From the NCBI RefSeq assembly GCF_027947595.1, contig NZ_CP116257.1, forward strand, positions 496,001 to 560,000: 64,000 bases of DNA, written 5' to 3'. Under the pieces are notes generated by a model. That model was not told the DNA's origin. It saw only the letters and a list, made by a program, of their open reading frames with translations, and searched no databases. Numbering within the stretch: position 1 is the first letter of the stretch; each line of letters starts with the position of its first letter. Of this stretch, positions 26,712 through 36,725 are shown piece after piece. The position numbers and the translations under genes are program-made. Source of the stretch: Streptomyces lienomycini. Lineage in GTDB: Bacteria > Actinomycetota > Actinomycetes > Streptomycetales > Streptomycetaceae.

Positions 26712-28745
26712 ATGGAAGTCATCGGTGTCCTCGCCGTCGTCTGCTTGCTCCTCGTCGCCCTCGTGCTGTTCGGCGTCTCCCGCCTCTTCCGCAAGGTGGA
26801 GCAGGGCAAGGCGCTGATCGTCTCGAAGATGCGCAAGGTGGACGTGACCTTCACCGGTCAGGTGGTGCTGCCGGTGCTGCACAAGGCCGAGGTGATGGAC
26901 ATCTCGGTGAAGACCATCGAGATCACGCGGGCCGGCAAGGAAGGGCTGATCTGCCGGGACAACATCCGCGCGGACATCCGCATCTCGTTCTTCGTCAAGG
27001 TCAACAAGACCGTCGAGGACGTCGTCAAGGTCGCCCAGGCGGTCGGCACGGTCCGCGCCAGCGACCGGAACACCCTCCAGGAGCTGTTCCACGCGAAGTT
27101 CTCCGAGGCGCTGAAGACCGTCGGCAAGCAGATGGACTTCACCGACCTCTACACCAAGCGCGAGGAGCTGCGGTACCGGATCATCGAGGTCATCGGCGTC
27201 GACCTCAGCGGGTACCACCTCGAGGACGCGGCGATCGACTACCTGGAGCAGACGCCGCTGACCCAGCTGGACCCCGCGAACGTCCTCGACGCCCAGGGCA
27301 TCCGGAAGATCACCGAGCTGACGGCCGTGGAGCACGTGCGCACCAACGAGGCGCGGCGCACCGAGGAGAAGGAGATCACCCGGCAGAACGTCGACGCGCG
27401 CGAGGCCGTACTGGAGCTGGAGCGCCGGCAGGCGGACGCCGAGATCAAGCAGAAGCGCGAGATCGACACCACCCGGGCCCGCGAGGAGGCCGAGACGGCA
27501 CGCGTGGTGGAGGAGGAGCGGCTGCGGGCGCAGGGGGCGTTCCTGCGCACGGAGGAGCAGCTCGGTGTGCAGCGGGAGAACCAGGCCCGTGAGGTCGCGG
27601 TCGCCGCGAAGAACCGCGAGCGGGTCATCGCCGTGGAGAACGAGCGCATCGAGAAGGACCGCATGCTGGAGGCCATCGGCCGCGAGCGGGAGACCGAGCT
27701 GACGCGGATCGCCGCCGAGAAGGAGGTCGAGGCGGAGAAGCGGGACATCGCCGAGGTCATCCGCGAGCGGGTCGCCGTGGACCGCACGGTCGCCGAGCAG
27801 GAGGAGTCCATCAAGAAGCTGCGTGCCGTGGAGGAGGCCGAGCGGGACCGGCAGACCGTGATCATCGCCGCGGAGGCGCAGGCGCAGGAGCGGCTCGTCA
27901 AGGACATCAAGGCCGCCGAGGCCGCGGAGACGGCGGCCACCCACCGCGCCGCCGAGGAACTCACCATGGCCGAGGCCCGGTTGAAGAGCGCCGACCTGGA
28001 GGCGCGGGCCAAGCTGCGGATGGCCGAGGGGCTCCAGGCCGAGGCCGCCGCGGAGGGGCTGGCCGCGGTCCAGGTCCGCGACAAGGAGGCCGAGGTCATC
28101 GAGAAGGCCGGCCGCGCCGAGGCCGGGGCGACCGAGGCCCGGATGCGCGCCGAGGCCGAGGGGGCGCGGGCCAAGGCCGTCGCCGAGGCGGAGGCCATCG
28201 GCGGCAGGCTGAAGGCGGAGGCCGCGGGACTCACCGAGAAGGCCGCGGCGATGGCCGCCCTGGACGACGCCTCGCGCGGCCACGAGGAGTACCGGCTGCG
28301 CCTGGAGGCGGAGAAGGACATCCGGCTGGCCGGCCTGGACGTGCAGCGGCAGGTCGCCGAGGCCCAGGCGACGGTGCTCGCCACCGGCCTGGAGAACGCC
28401 GACATCGACATCGTGGGCGGCGACACGGTCTTCTTCGACCGCCTCATGTCGTCCATCGCGCTCGGCAAGGGCGTCGACGGGTTCGTCCAGCACTCCGAGA
28501 CGGCCCAGGCCCTCGCCGGACCCTGGCTGGACGGCTCGTCGAGCTTCACCGACGACCTGACCCGGGTGCTCGGCTCGTTCTCCACGGCCGACGTGCAGAA
28601 CCTGACGGTGTCCGCGCTGCTGATGAAGCTGATGAAGTCGGGCGGCACGGACGCCGGACAGGTGCAGCGCCTCCTGGACCGCGCGGGCGAACTGGGCCTG
28701 GCCGACACCCCGCTCACCGCCCTCAACGGCACGGCCAGGGTCTGA
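26712..28745 (+). CDS. Flotillin-like SPFH/Band 7 protein
   Basis: The 677-residue protein has one N-terminal transmembrane helix (IGVLAVVCLLLVALVLFGV), an SPFH domain (about 30-200, with IVSKMRKVDVTFTGQVVLPV), then a very long Glu/Ala/Arg coiled coil (about 210-560) and a C-terminal helical region. Flotillins organise membrane microdomains and scaffold protein complexes. ATG 26712 follows AAGGA by 9 bp; upstream in-frame codons are low-complexity Arg/Pro and are not included. The AAA ATPase gene follows 98 bp later in the same direction. It is divergent from the TIR operon. Confidence 0.9.
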   Translation: MEVIGVLAVVCLLLVALVLFGVSRLFRKVEQGKALIVSKMRKVDVTFTGQVVLPVLHKAEVMDISVKTIEITRAGKEGLICRDNIRADIRISFFVKVNKTVEDVVKVAQAVGTVRASDRNTLQELFHAKFSEALKTVGKQMDFTDLYTKREELRYRIIEVIGVDLSGYHLEDAAIDYLEQTPLTQLDPANVLDAQGIRKITELTAVEHVRTNEARRTEEKEITRQNVDAREAVLELERRQADAEIKQKREIDTTRAREEAETARVVEEERLRAQGAFLRTEEQLGVQRENQAREVAVAAKNRERVIAVENERIEKDRMLEAIGRERETELTRIAAEKEVEAEKRDIAEVIRERVAVDRTVAEQEESIKKLRAVEEAERDRQTVIIAAEAQAQERLVKDIKAAEAAETAATHRAAEELTMAEARLKSADLEARAKLRMAEGLQAEAAAEGLAAVQVRDKEAEVIEKAGRAEAGATEARMRAEAEGARAKAVAEAEAIGGRLKAEAAGLTEKAAAMAALDDASRGHEEYRLRLEAEKDIRLAGLDVQRQVAEAQATVLATGLENADIDIVGGDTVFFDRLMSSIALGKGVDGFVQHSETAQALAGPWLDGSSSFTDDLTRVLGSFSTADVQNLTVSALLMKLMKSGGTDAGQVQRLLDRAGELGLADTPLTALNGTARV

Positions 28746-28771
28746 CCGGCCACCACAGACCGGCCACCACA
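28744..28771 (+). repeat. Two tandem copies of GACCGGCCACCACA
   Basis: Copies at 28744-28757 and 28758-28771 are identical, with GACCGG starting a third. They begin in the SPFH stop codon. No function is evident. Confidence 0.8.
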
Positions 28772-28843
28772 GACCGGGTGCCGGGACCGTCGTACGGGGG
28801 TCGACGGCTCCGGCACCCCGCATCCTGGAAGGACCGACCGCTC

Positions 28844-31800
28844 ATGGCCACCGCTCCGGAGACGGCTGCGACGGGTACGCACGACACCGCCGGCACGGCC
28901 CCCGCGGCCGCGGACGGCACGTACGACGGCGCCGACGCCGGCGCGTACGAGGTGCTGCGCGACCGTCTCGCCGCACAGACCGCCGAGCTGACCCGCCGGG
29001 CCGGACTCCTCAACACCCGCCGGGTCGAGGAGTTCGGGTCGGCCCGGCTCGAACTGGCCTCCACCGAGCGGCTGCGCACCCCGCACCCGGTCGTGCCCTG
29101 CGACATCGCCGCCGTCGGCGACGCCCTGCTCCTCGGCTCCACCGGCCGGCCGGGCGACGGCACCCGGACGGCGGCCGTGGCGGACGTCTTCACGCTCTAC
29201 GACCGGGACCTGAACCCGCTGCCCGAGTCGGCCGTGCCCGGGCTGCTGGACGACCCCGCCTTCGTCCGCGAGTTCGCCGACCTGCACCGCTACTACCGTG
29301 CGGCCCGGCTGCTGCGGCTGCGCCCCGTCGACGGCAGGCTGCTGGCCGTCTTCCGCACCGGCGAGAAGGCCGACGACATCCGCGTCCTGCGCTGGACGCT
29401 CACCGAGGACGGGCGGGCCGCCTTCCTCGACGCGCGGGGCGAACGCGACGACGTCTTCCCCCCGTCCCACGACTTCGAGTGGACCGCCGCCACCCGCGAG
29501 GACCACGTCCTGGGCCGCCACCCGCACGTCTCCGTGCGCGGCGAGTTCCACGTCAGCGCCGTGGGCGGCTCCCTCACCGTCAAGCTGGACGACGACACCG
29601 AGACGGCCGAGGGCATCCACAGCGAGCCCGTCGACGAACCCCTGCAGTCCCTGGCGGACGCCGACATCGCGCACGCCCGGGTCGGGGCCCTGATCCTGCT
29701 GCGGGTACGGCCCTACAAGGAGGACACCGACCGCCACCTGGTCTTCAACACCCGCACCAGGTCGGTGGTCCGCCTGGACGGCATCGGCCTGGCCTGCCGC
29801 CGCCTGCCCGACGACCAGGGCATCGTCTTCCCCGGCGGCTACTGCCTGGCCACCGGCGTCCACAAGGCGTACGAACTCGACGCGTCGGGGCTGGAGTTCG
29901 AACGGGAGGTGCGCTCGCCCAACGGCGAGGACGTGCTGTACGCCTTCCACGCGCGCGGCGAGAGCCGGGGCCTGCTGCTGTCGTACAACACCATCCGCAA
30001 GGAGGTCGCCAACCCGCTGCCCTGCCGGGGCTGGGCCCTGTCCGGCGACGGCACCTTCGCGGTGCTGCGCGCGGACGGCGACGAACCGGCCCAGGTGCAC
30101 CCGGTGCAGCTGTGGCACTCGCCCTACGTCTCCGACACCCACGCCGCCGCCGCGCCCACCGGGAGCGGGCCGCTGGCCCGGGTGGGCAACGCCGACCTCG
30201 TGCGCGGCATCTCCGCCTGCCTGACCGTCGCGGGCGCCGTCGGCGAGGGCATCACCACCGCCGAGGGCTACCGGGCGCTGGCCGCGGACTGCGTGCGCGC
30301 CGCCGACGGCCACCACTGGCTGGGCGAGGAGGATCTGGGCGACCTGGCCGGCGCCCTGGGGGCGGTACGGGAGACGGCCGAGCAGGTCCTGGCCGAGTTC
30401 GAGACGGTACGGGACCTGACCCGGCGGGCGGCCGAGGCCCGCGACGAGGCCGCCGAGCGGATCACGGCGGTGGTCCGGCGGCTGCGCGGCGAGGCCCCCA
30501 AGGAGGCCGCCGCCTGGGTGCGGGGCCTGACCGAACTGCGGCACGCCCACGGGCACCTGCTGAACGTCAAGGAGCTGCGGTACGCCGACGTCCCCGGCAT
30601 CGACGCCCTCGCCGCGGAGGCCGAGGCGTCCCTGGCCGAGCTGGGGCAGCGGGCCGTGGCCTTCCTCGCCCGCGAGGACGCCTTCGACGCCCAGCGCGCG
30701 GACGTCGAGACGCTCGTCGCCGACGCGCAGGCCGTCGCCACCGTCGCCGAGGCCGGACCCGTCGCCGCCCGGCTCGACGAACTCGCCGACGGGCTGCGCA
30801 CGGTCACCGACGTCGTCGCCGAACTCGACATGGGCGACGCCACCGTCCGCACCGCCCTGCTGGAGCGCGTCGCCGCCGTCCTCGGCGGCGTCAACCGGGC
30901 CCGCGCCACTCTCGACGCCCGCCGCCGCACCCTCCTCGACCACGAGGGCCGCGCCGAGTTCACCGCCGAGACGGCCCTGCTCGGCCAGGCCGTCACCGCC
31001 GCGCTCGCCGCCGCCGACACCCCCGAGCGCTGCGACGACCAACTGGCGCGGCTGCTGGCCCGCCTGGAGGACCTGGAGTCCCGCTTCGCGGAGTTCGACG
31101 GCTTCCTGACCGAACTCGCCGACAAGCGCACCGAGATCTACGACGCGCTCGCCGCCCGCAAGCAGTCCCTCTCCGACACCCGCGCCCGCCGCGCCGAACA
31201 GCTCGCCGCCTCCGCCGCCCGCGTCCTGGAGACGATCACCCGGCGGTGCGCCACGCTCGCCGACGCCGACGCGGTCAGCACCTACTTCGCCTCCGACCCC
31301 ATGCCGGCCAAGGTCCGCCGCACCGCCGACGAACTGCGCGCCCTCGGCGACAGCGTCCGCGCGGAGGAACTGGACGGGCGCCTCAAGTCGGCCCGCCAGG
31401 AGGCCGCCCGCGCCCTGCGCGACCGCACCGACCTGTACGCCGACGACGGCCGCACCCTGCGCCTGGGCGCCCACCGCTTCGCCGTCAACACCCAGCCCCT
31501 GGACCTCACCCTCGTCCCCGACGGCGACGGACTCGCCTTCGCCCTCACCGGCACGGACTACCGCGCCCCGGTCACCGACCCCGGCTTCGCGGCCACCAGC
31601 GCCTACTGGGACCGCACCCTGCCCTCCGAGTCCCCCGGCGTCTACCGCGCCGAACACCTCGCCGCCCGCCTGCTGCACCGGCACGGCGCGCACGCCCTCG
31701 CCACCGCCGACGACCTGCCCGCCCTCGTCCGCGAGGCCGCCCGGGAGGCGTACGACGAGGGCTACGAGCGGGGCGTGCACGACCACGACGCGACGGTCGT

Positions 31801-34021
31801 CCTGACCGCGCTGCTGCCCCTGTACGAGAAGGCCGGGACACTCGTCCACGAGCCGGCCGCCCGCGCCGCCGCCCAGCTCTTCTGGACCCACGGCACCACA
31901 CCGCGGGCCCGCGAGACGTGGACCCGACGCGCCCGCTCCCTGGCCCGCGCCCGGGACACCTTCGGCCTCTCCGGTGCGATCGGCGACCTGGAGGAGGAGC
32001 TGGCGGAGGCCGTCGCCCTGCGGCCGGGGTCCGCCCCAGCGGCCGGGGCCGCGAACGCGGTGGCAGGGACGCCCGGTTCGGCGGCGTGGGTGGCGGAAGC
32101 CGCGGCAGGCGCGCGGCGGGCCGCCGTCGGGAGGCCCGGCTCGACCGGTTCCGCGGCGGAGGCGGAGGTGGAGGCGATGGCGACGGGGGCGGCCGGCCCG
32201 GTGACCGGGACGACCGGCTCCCCGGCGGAGCCGTACGCCTCCGGTGCGGACACCGCCCGCGCCGCCGCCTCCTACCTCTTCGACGAACTGACCACCGGCC
32301 CCGACGGCTTCGTCCTCGGAGAGGGCACGCGCACGCTCCTCGAGAAGTTCCGCCGCACGGTGGGCACCCCGGCCTACGACGAGGACCTGGCCGCGCTCGA
32401 CGACCTGGCCGCCCGCCGTCAGCTCGTCCAGGCGTGGATCACGTCGTACGCCGCCGCCACCGGCACCGACCTCACCCCGGGGGACCTGGCCGAGGCGGTC
32501 GCCGCCGAACTCTGCCCGGACCTGCCCCGCTACGACGGCGACGCCCCGCCGACGGCCACCGCCGAGGGCCTCCTGGGCACCCACCCGCGGATCCAGGGGG
32601 GCCGGCTGGCACTGCGCCTCGACGAGTTCCTCGCCCGCACCGCCCGCTTCGCGGCCCAGGACGTCCCCGCCTTCCGCGCCTACCAGCGGCGCCGTACGGC
32701 CCTGGTCGGCGCCGAACGCGCACGCCTGCGCCTGGACGACCACCGTCCGCGCGTCATGTCCGCCTTCGTCCGCAACCGGCTCGTGGACGAGGTCTACCTG
32801 CCGCTGGTCGGCGACAGCCTCGCCAAGCAGCTCGGGACCACGGGCGGCACCAAGCGCACCGACACCGGCGGCCTCCTGCTGCTCCTGTCCCCGCCCGGCT
32901 ACGGCAAGACGACCCTCGTCGAGTACGTCGCCGACCGCCTCGGCCTGATGCTGGTGAAGATCAGCGGCCCCGCGCTCGGCCACGCGGTCACCTCGCTCGA
33001 CCCGGCCGACGCCCCGAACGCCACCGCACGCCAGGAGATCGAGAAGATCAACTTCGCGCTGGCGGCCGCGAACAACACCCTCCTCTACCTGGACGACATC
33101 CAGCACACGTCCCCCGAACTCCTCCAGAAGTTCATCCCGCTGTGCGACGCCACCCGCCGCGTCGACGGCGTGTGGGACGGCCGCCCCCGCACCTACGACC
33201 TGCGCGGCAAGCGCTTCGCCGTCTGCATGGCCGGCAACCCCTACACGGAGTCCGGCGCCCGCTTCCAGGTCCCCGACATGCTCGCCAACCGGGCCGACGT
33301 CTGGAACCTGGGCGACGTCCTGACCGGCAAGGAGGAGGCCTTCGCGCTGAGCTTCCTGGAGAACGCGCTCACCGCGAACCCGGTCCTGGCCCCGCTCGCC
33401 GGGCGCGAGCGGGCCGACCTGGAACTGCTCGTCCGCCTCGCCGCCGGGGACCCCACCGCGCGGGCCGACCGCCTCGCCCACGCCTACCCGCCGGCCGAGC
33501 TGGAGCGCGTCCTGGCCGTCCTGCGCCACCTCGTGGCGGCCCGCGAGACGGTCCTGGCCGTCAACGCCGCCTACATCGCCTCCGCGGCCCGGACGGACGA
33601 CACCCGCACGGAACCCGCCTTCCGGCTCCAGGGCTCCTACCGCAACATGAACAAGATCGCCCAGCGCATCCGGCCCGTCATGAACGACGCCGAACGCGCC
33701 GCCGTCCTCGACGACCACTACACCGCCGAGGCCCAGACCCTCACCCACGGAGCCGAGGCCAACCTCCTCAAGCTCGCCGAACTGCGCGGCACGCTCACCC
33801 CCGAGGAGGCCGACCGCTGGGCCGAGGTGCGCACCGCCCACGTCCGCACCCGCACCCTCGGCGGCCCCGACGACGACCCGCTCACCCGCGCCGTCGCCGC
33901 CCTGGGCCTCCTCGCTGACCGGGTCGCCGCCGTGGAGTCGGCCATCACCCGCGCCACCGACCCCCGGCACCTGCTCGCCGGCCCCCACGCCCGGCACGCG
34001 GCCGGTGGAACGGAGCACTGA
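28844..34021 (+). CDS. Giant AAA ATPase of the 'DNA repair ATPase' type
   Basis: The 1725-residue protein has an N-terminal half that looks beta-rich (repeating short hydrophobic strands, about 80-440), long helical regions rich in Glu/Ala/Arg (about 500-870), a second globular part, and a C-terminal AAA module: Walker A in SPPGYGKTTLVEYVA (about 1350), Walker B in NNTLLYLDDIQH (about 1410) and a downstream GNPYTESG sensor-like segment. Database annotations often call this family DNA repair ATPase, but I know of no experimental function. ATG 28844 with GGAAGGA upstream is favoured over 28778. It follows the SPFH gene and probably works with it at the membrane. Confidence 0.85.
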   Translation: MATAPETAATGTHDTAGTAPAAADGTYDGADAGAYEVLRDRLAAQTAELTRRAGLLNTRRVEEFGSARLELASTERLRTPHPVVPCDIAAVGDALLLGSTGRPGDGTRTAAVADVFTLYDRDLNPLPESAVPGLLDDPAFVREFADLHRYYRAARLLRLRPVDGRLLAVFRTGEKADDIRVLRWTLTEDGRAAFLDARGERDDVFPPSHDFEWTAATREDHVLGRHPHVSVRGEFHVSAVGGSLTVKLDDDTETAEGIHSEPVDEPLQSLADADIAHARVGALILLRVRPYKEDTDRHLVFNTRTRSVVRLDGIGLACRRLPDDQGIVFPGGYCLATGVHKAYELDASGLEFEREVRSPNGEDVLYAFHARGESRGLLLSYNTIRKEVANPLPCRGWALSGDGTFAVLRADGDEPAQVHPVQLWHSPYVSDTHAAAAPTGSGPLARVGNADLVRGISACLTVAGAVGEGITTAEGYRALAADCVRAADGHHWLGEEDLGDLAGALGAVRETAEQVLAEFETVRDLTRRAAEARDEAAERITAVVRRLRGEAPKEAAAWVRGLTELRHAHGHLLNVKELRYADVPGIDALAAEAEASLAELGQRAVAFLAREDAFDAQRADVETLVADAQAVATVAEAGPVAARLDELADGLRTVTDVVAELDMGDATVRTALLERVAAVLGGVNRARATLDARRRTLLDHEGRAEFTAETALLGQAVTAALAAADTPERCDDQLARLLARLEDLESRFAEFDGFLTELADKRTEIYDALAARKQSLSDTRARRAEQLAASAARVLETITRRCATLADADAVSTYFASDPMPAKVRRTADELRALGDSVRAEELDGRLKSARQEAARALRDRTDLYADDGRTLRLGAHRFAVNTQPLDLTLVPDGDGLAFALTGTDYRAPVTDPGFAATSAYWDRTLPSESPGVYRAEHLAARLLHRHGAHALATADDLPALVREAAREAYDEGYERGVHDHDATVVLTALLPLYEKAGTLVHEPAARAAAQLFWTHGTTPRARETWTRRARSLARARDTFGLSGAIGDLEEELAEAVALRPGSAPAAGAANAVAGTPGSAAWVAEAAAGARRAAVGRPGSTGSAAEAEVEAMATGAAGPVTGTTGSPAEPYASGADTARAAASYLFDELTTGPDGFVLGEGTRTLLEKFRRTVGTPAYDEDLAALDDLAARRQLVQAWITSYAAATGTDLTPGDLAEAVAAELCPDLPRYDGDAPPTATAEGLLGTHPRIQGGRLALRLDEFLARTARFAAQDVPAFRAYQRRRTALVGAERARLRLDDHRPRVMSAFVRNRLVDEVYLPLVGDSLAKQLGTTGGTKRTDTGGLLLLLSPPGYGKTTLVEYVADRLGLMLVKISGPALGHAVTSLDPADAPNATARQEIEKINFALAAANNTLLYLDDIQHTSPELLQKFIPLCDATRRVDGVWDGRPRTYDLRGKRFAVCMAGNPYTESGARFQVPDMLANRADVWNLGDVLTGKEEAFALSFLENALTANPVLAPLAGRERADLELLVRLAAGDPTARADRLAHAYPPAELERVLAVLRHLVAARETVLAVNAAYIASAARTDDTRTEPAFRLQGSYRNMNKIAQRIRPVMNDAERAAVLDDHYTAEAQTLTHGAEANLLKLAELRGTLTPEEADRWAEVRTAHVRTRTLGGPDDDPLTRAVAALGLLADRVAAVESAITRATDPRHLLAGPHARHAAGGTEH

Positions 34022-34127
34022 CGCCGTACGCTGCCCGGACGGGCTCCCGCGAGCGGGAGCGGTGCGGTACGAGAGGGAACGGCACCGCACGTGGGGAGCA
34101 GTGCCGGACGAAGGGAGCGGAGCGGCC

Positions 34128-34931
34128 GTGCACGTGCTGATCCTCGGCGGCACCACCGAGGCCCGCCGTCTCGCCGAACTGCTGGCGGCCGAACCGCTGT
34201 CGGGACTGCGCGTGACGACCTCCCTGGCGGGACGCGTCGCCACCCCCCGGACGCCGCCCGGCGGGGTGCGCGTCGGCGGCTTCGGCGGAGCCGAAGGACT
34301 CGCCCGCTGGCTCCGCGAGCACACCGTCGGCCTGCTGGTCGACGCCACGCACCCCTTCGCCGGCACGGTCGGCTTCCACGCCGCACGGGCCGCCGCCGAC
34401 GCCCGGGTCCCGCTTCTCGCGCTGCGCCGGCCCGGCTGGGCGCCGGTCGAGGGGGACGTCTGGCACGAGGCCGGTTCCCTGGCGGAGGCCGCCGCGCTGC
34501 TGCCCGCCCTGGGCCGGCGGATCTTCCTGACCACCGGCCGCACCGGCCTCGCCGCCTTCGCGGACCTGGCCGACCCCTGGTTCCTCGTCCGGTCGGTCGA
34601 GGCGCCCGAGGTGCCCTGCCCGCCCCGCACGGAGGTACTGCTCGACCGCGGCCCCTTCACCCTCGCCGGGGAGCGGGAACTGCTGCGCCGGCACCGGATC
34701 GACGTCCTGGTCACCAAGGACAGCGGGGGAGCGGCCACCGCACCGAAGCTGACGGCCGCCCGGGAGGCGGGGCTGCCCGTGGTCGTGGTGCGCAGACCGC
34801 CGGTGCCCGGGGGCGTACCGGTGGTGGCCACGCCCGACGAGGCGGCACGGCGCGTTGGGGAGGTGTACGCGGGTCACGCCGCCCCGCGCCGAGCGGCCCC
34901 GCTCACTCCTCCTCGGAGGCGATCGCGTTGA
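34128..34931 (+). CDS. cobK: Precorrin-6A reductase
   Basis: CobK reduces precorrin-6A in cobalamin synthesis with NADPH. The 267-residue product opens with [17 protein letters not shown], the nucleotide-binding start of the family, and has [10 protein letters not shown] and VTKDSGG near the C-terminus. GTG 34128 has AAGGGAGCGG 8 bp upstream; a frame from 34005 would add 41 unsupported residues. The 3' end overlaps that of cobH by 29 bp tail to tail, an unusual arrangement that must affect transcription termination. The C-terminal Arg-rich end may be an extension caused by that overlap. Confidence 0.92.
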   Translation: MHVLILGGTTEARRLAELLAAEPLSGLRVTTSLAGRVATPRTPPGGVRVGGFGGAEGLARWLREHTVGLLVDATHPFAGTVGFHAARAAADARVPLLALRRPGWAPVEGDVWHEAGSLAEAAALLPALGRRIFLTTGRTGLAAFADLADPWFLVRSVEAPEVPCPPRTEVLLDRGPFTLAGERELLRRHRIDVLVTKDSGGAATAPKLTAAREAGLPVVVVRRPPVPGGVPVVATPDEAARRVGEVYAGHAAPRRAAPLTPPRRRSR

Positions 34932-35565
34932 TCGCGGCGGCGGCCATGGCGCTGCCCCCGCGACGGCCCCGTACGACCAGGTGCTCCACGCCCGAGGGAT
35001 GCGCGGCGAGGGCGTCCTTGGACTCGGCGGCGCCGACGAAGCCGACGGGCACGCCGATGACGGCGGCCGGACGGGGCGCCCCCTGCCCGATCATCTCCAG
35101 GAGCCGGAACAGCGCGGTGGGCGCGTTGCCGACGGCGACGACGGCCCCCTCCAGCCGGTCCCGCCACAACTCCACCGCGGCGGCGCTGCGCGTGGTGCCG
35201 AGTTCGGCCGCCAGGCCGGGGACGGCGGGGTCGGACAGGGTGCACAGGACCTCGTTGTCCGCCGGCAGCCGCTTGCGCGTCACCCCGCTGGCCACCATCC
35301 GTACGTCGCACAGGACGGGCGCCCCCGCCAGCAGGGCCTCCCGGGCGCGGGCCACGACGCCCGGGGACCAGGACAGGTCGCGGACGAGGTCGACCATGCC
35401 GCAGGCGTGGATCATCCGGACCGCGACCCGGCCGACGTCCGCGGGCAGACCGGAGAGGTCGGCCTCGGCGCGGATGGTGGCGAAGGACTGGCGGTAGATG
35501 GCCGCGCCGTCCTTCTCGTAGGCGTAGGCGTGGTCGTACGCGTGGTCGTGGTCGTGCGTGGTCAC
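34903..35565 (-). CDS. cobH: Precorrin-8X methylmutase (cobalt-precorrin-8 isomerase)
   Basis: CobH moves a methyl group from C-11 to C-12 of precorrin-8X to give hydrogenobyrinic acid. The 220-residue protein has [18 protein letters not shown] and [13 protein letters not shown], all family features; the His in IHACGM is the catalytic residue. A histidine-rich leader ([14 protein letters not shown]) precedes the domain and could bind metal; this is inference. GTG 35565 is the only start that includes it. It converges with and overlaps cobK. Confidence 0.93.
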   Translation of the reverse strand: MTTHDHDHAYDHAYAYEKDGAAIYRQSFATIRAEADLSGLPADVGRVAVRMIHACGMVDLVRDLSWSPGVVARAREALLAGAPVLCDVRMVASGVTRKRLPADNEVLCTLSDPAVPGLAAELGTTRSAAAVELWRDRLEGAVVAVGNAPTALFRLLEMIGQGAPRPAAVIGVPVGFVGAAESKDALAAHPSGVEHLVVRGRRGGSAMAAAAINAIASEEE

Positions 35566-35647
35566 AGTGCTCTTCCCGCTGCTCTCGGTCGGCCCCGACG
35601 GCCGCGGCGGCGAGCATACCGACCGCTCCCCGCCCGCCGTGCGGCCG

Positions 35648-36475
35648 TCACCGGCGCAGGAACTCCAGCAGGTCGCGGTGGAACCGCTCCTTGTCGCCCG
35701 GCACCATCGCGATGCCGTGCGAGCCGCCCTCGTACACCTTGAGTTCGGCGTCCCGGATGATCTCGGCGGCCTTCCGGCCCGTGGCGTCGAGGGGGACGAT
35801 CTGGTCGTCGTCGCCGTGCACCACCAGCGTCGGGATGTCGAACTTCTTGAGATCGTCCGTGAAGTCCGTGTAGGCGAAGGCGTCCACGCAGCGCACGCCG
35901 CCCTCGATGGTCTGCGCCATCGCCATGTACCAGAAGGCGTCCTTGTTGCCCTGCGTGACCTTGTTGCCGGACCGGTTCGTGGAGAAGAAGCCCTCCGCGG
36001 TGTCCTTCCAGAACTGCGAACGCTCGGCGAGGATGCCGGACTTGATCGAGTCGAACACCTCGTCCGGAACGCCCTCGGGGTTGCTGTCGGACCGGGCCAT
36101 GACCGGCGTCACGGCGGACAGCAGCACCGCCGAACGCAGCCGCCCGGTGCCGTGCCGGCCGACGTAACGGGCCAGCTCGCCGCCTCCCATGGAGTGCGCG
36201 ACCAGGGTGACGTCCCGCAGGTCGAGGTGGGTGAGCAGGTCGTTGAGGTCGTCGGCGAAGGTGTCGAAGTCGTACCCGTCCCAGGAGGGTGTGGAGCGCC
36301 CGTGGCCGCGGCGGTCGTGGGCGATGCCGCGGAACCCGGCGTCGGCCACCGCCTTGAGCTGGTCCTGCCAGGCGTCGCCGCTGAGTGGCCAGCCGTGGAT
36401 GAACACCACGGGGCGGCCCCTGCCCCAGTCCTTGAAGAAGATGTCCGTGCCGTCGCGGGTGGTGCAGACAGGCAT
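35648..36475 (-). CDS. Alpha/beta hydrolase, non-heme chloroperoxidase/arylesterase type
   Basis: The 275-residue enzyme has the [10 protein letters not shown] oxyanion region, the nucleophile Ser95 in [10 protein letters not shown], the acid in [11 protein letters not shown] and the His in GGSHGI, a complete catalytic triad. The family includes cofactor-free haloperoxidases (perhydrolases) and arylesterases; the natural substrate is unknown. ATG 36475 is chosen because the domain begins at once after it. It is divergent from the copper operon with 250 bp between. Confidence 0.9.
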   Translation of the reverse strand: MPVCTTRDGTDIFFKDWGRGRPVVFIHGWPLSGDAWQDQLKAVADAGFRGIAHDRRGHGRSTPSWDGYDFDTFADDLNDLLTHLDLRDVTLVAHSMGGGELARYVGRHGTGRLRSAVLLSAVTPVMARSDSNPEGVPDEVFDSIKSGILAERSQFWKDTAEGFFSTNRSGNKVTQGNKDAFWYMAMAQTIEGGVRCVDAFAYTDFTDDLKKFDIPTLVVHGDDDQIVPLDATGRKAAEIIRDAELKVYEGGSHGIAMVPGDKERFHRDLLEFLRR

Positions 36476-36625
36476 ACCGAGTCCTTTCGATGGCTGCGAC
36501 GGGCCGCCGGAACGCCCCTGCGAGGCCGGCCGCCCCCGTGTCCCCTTCCGCAGCATCACCCGGCCGCCCGGGAGGGACCACTCGGAGCGTCACGCTCCGT
36601 GCGCGGGCTGCGGGTGGCACATGGG

Positions 36626-36654
36626 TTGCCATCGATACCCCGAGGGGGTATATC
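36626..36654 (+). promoter_or_regulatory. Promoter of the copper operon
   Basis: TTGCCA (36626-36631) and TATATC (36649-36654) are separated by 17 bp. The first CsoR-type palindrome fills the spacer and overlaps the -10. Confidence 0.6.
36635..36651. promoter_or_regulatory. CsoR-type copper operator 1
   Basis: ATACCCCGAGGGGGTAT is a near-perfect match to the CsoR pattern TACCCC-n-GGGGTA. CsoR is a Cu(I)-sensing repressor that leaves DNA when it binds copper. Placed between -35 and -10, it should block transcription of copZ and copA in low copper. Confidence 0.8.
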
Positions 36655-36666
36655 TGGGGAGTGAAG

Positions 36667-36683
36667 GTACCCCAGGGGGGTAC
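36667..36683. promoter_or_regulatory. CsoR-type copper operator 2
   Basis: GTACCCCAGGGGGGTAC lies 15 bp after operator 1 and upstream of the copZ ribosome site (GGAGGA, 36717-36722). Two sites give a double block. The csoR gene is not in this window. Confidence 0.8.
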
Positions 36684-36725
36684 CCGACCATCGGTACCGG
36701 CCACCGGCCCCGTTCTGGAGGAACC

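Noticed and set aside
27239..34831. Very long minus-strand open frame antisense to the SPFH and AAA genes
   Set aside because: It is the mirror of GC-biased real genes; its product is low-complexity Gly/Val/Arg with no family, and the plus-strand genes have clear domains.
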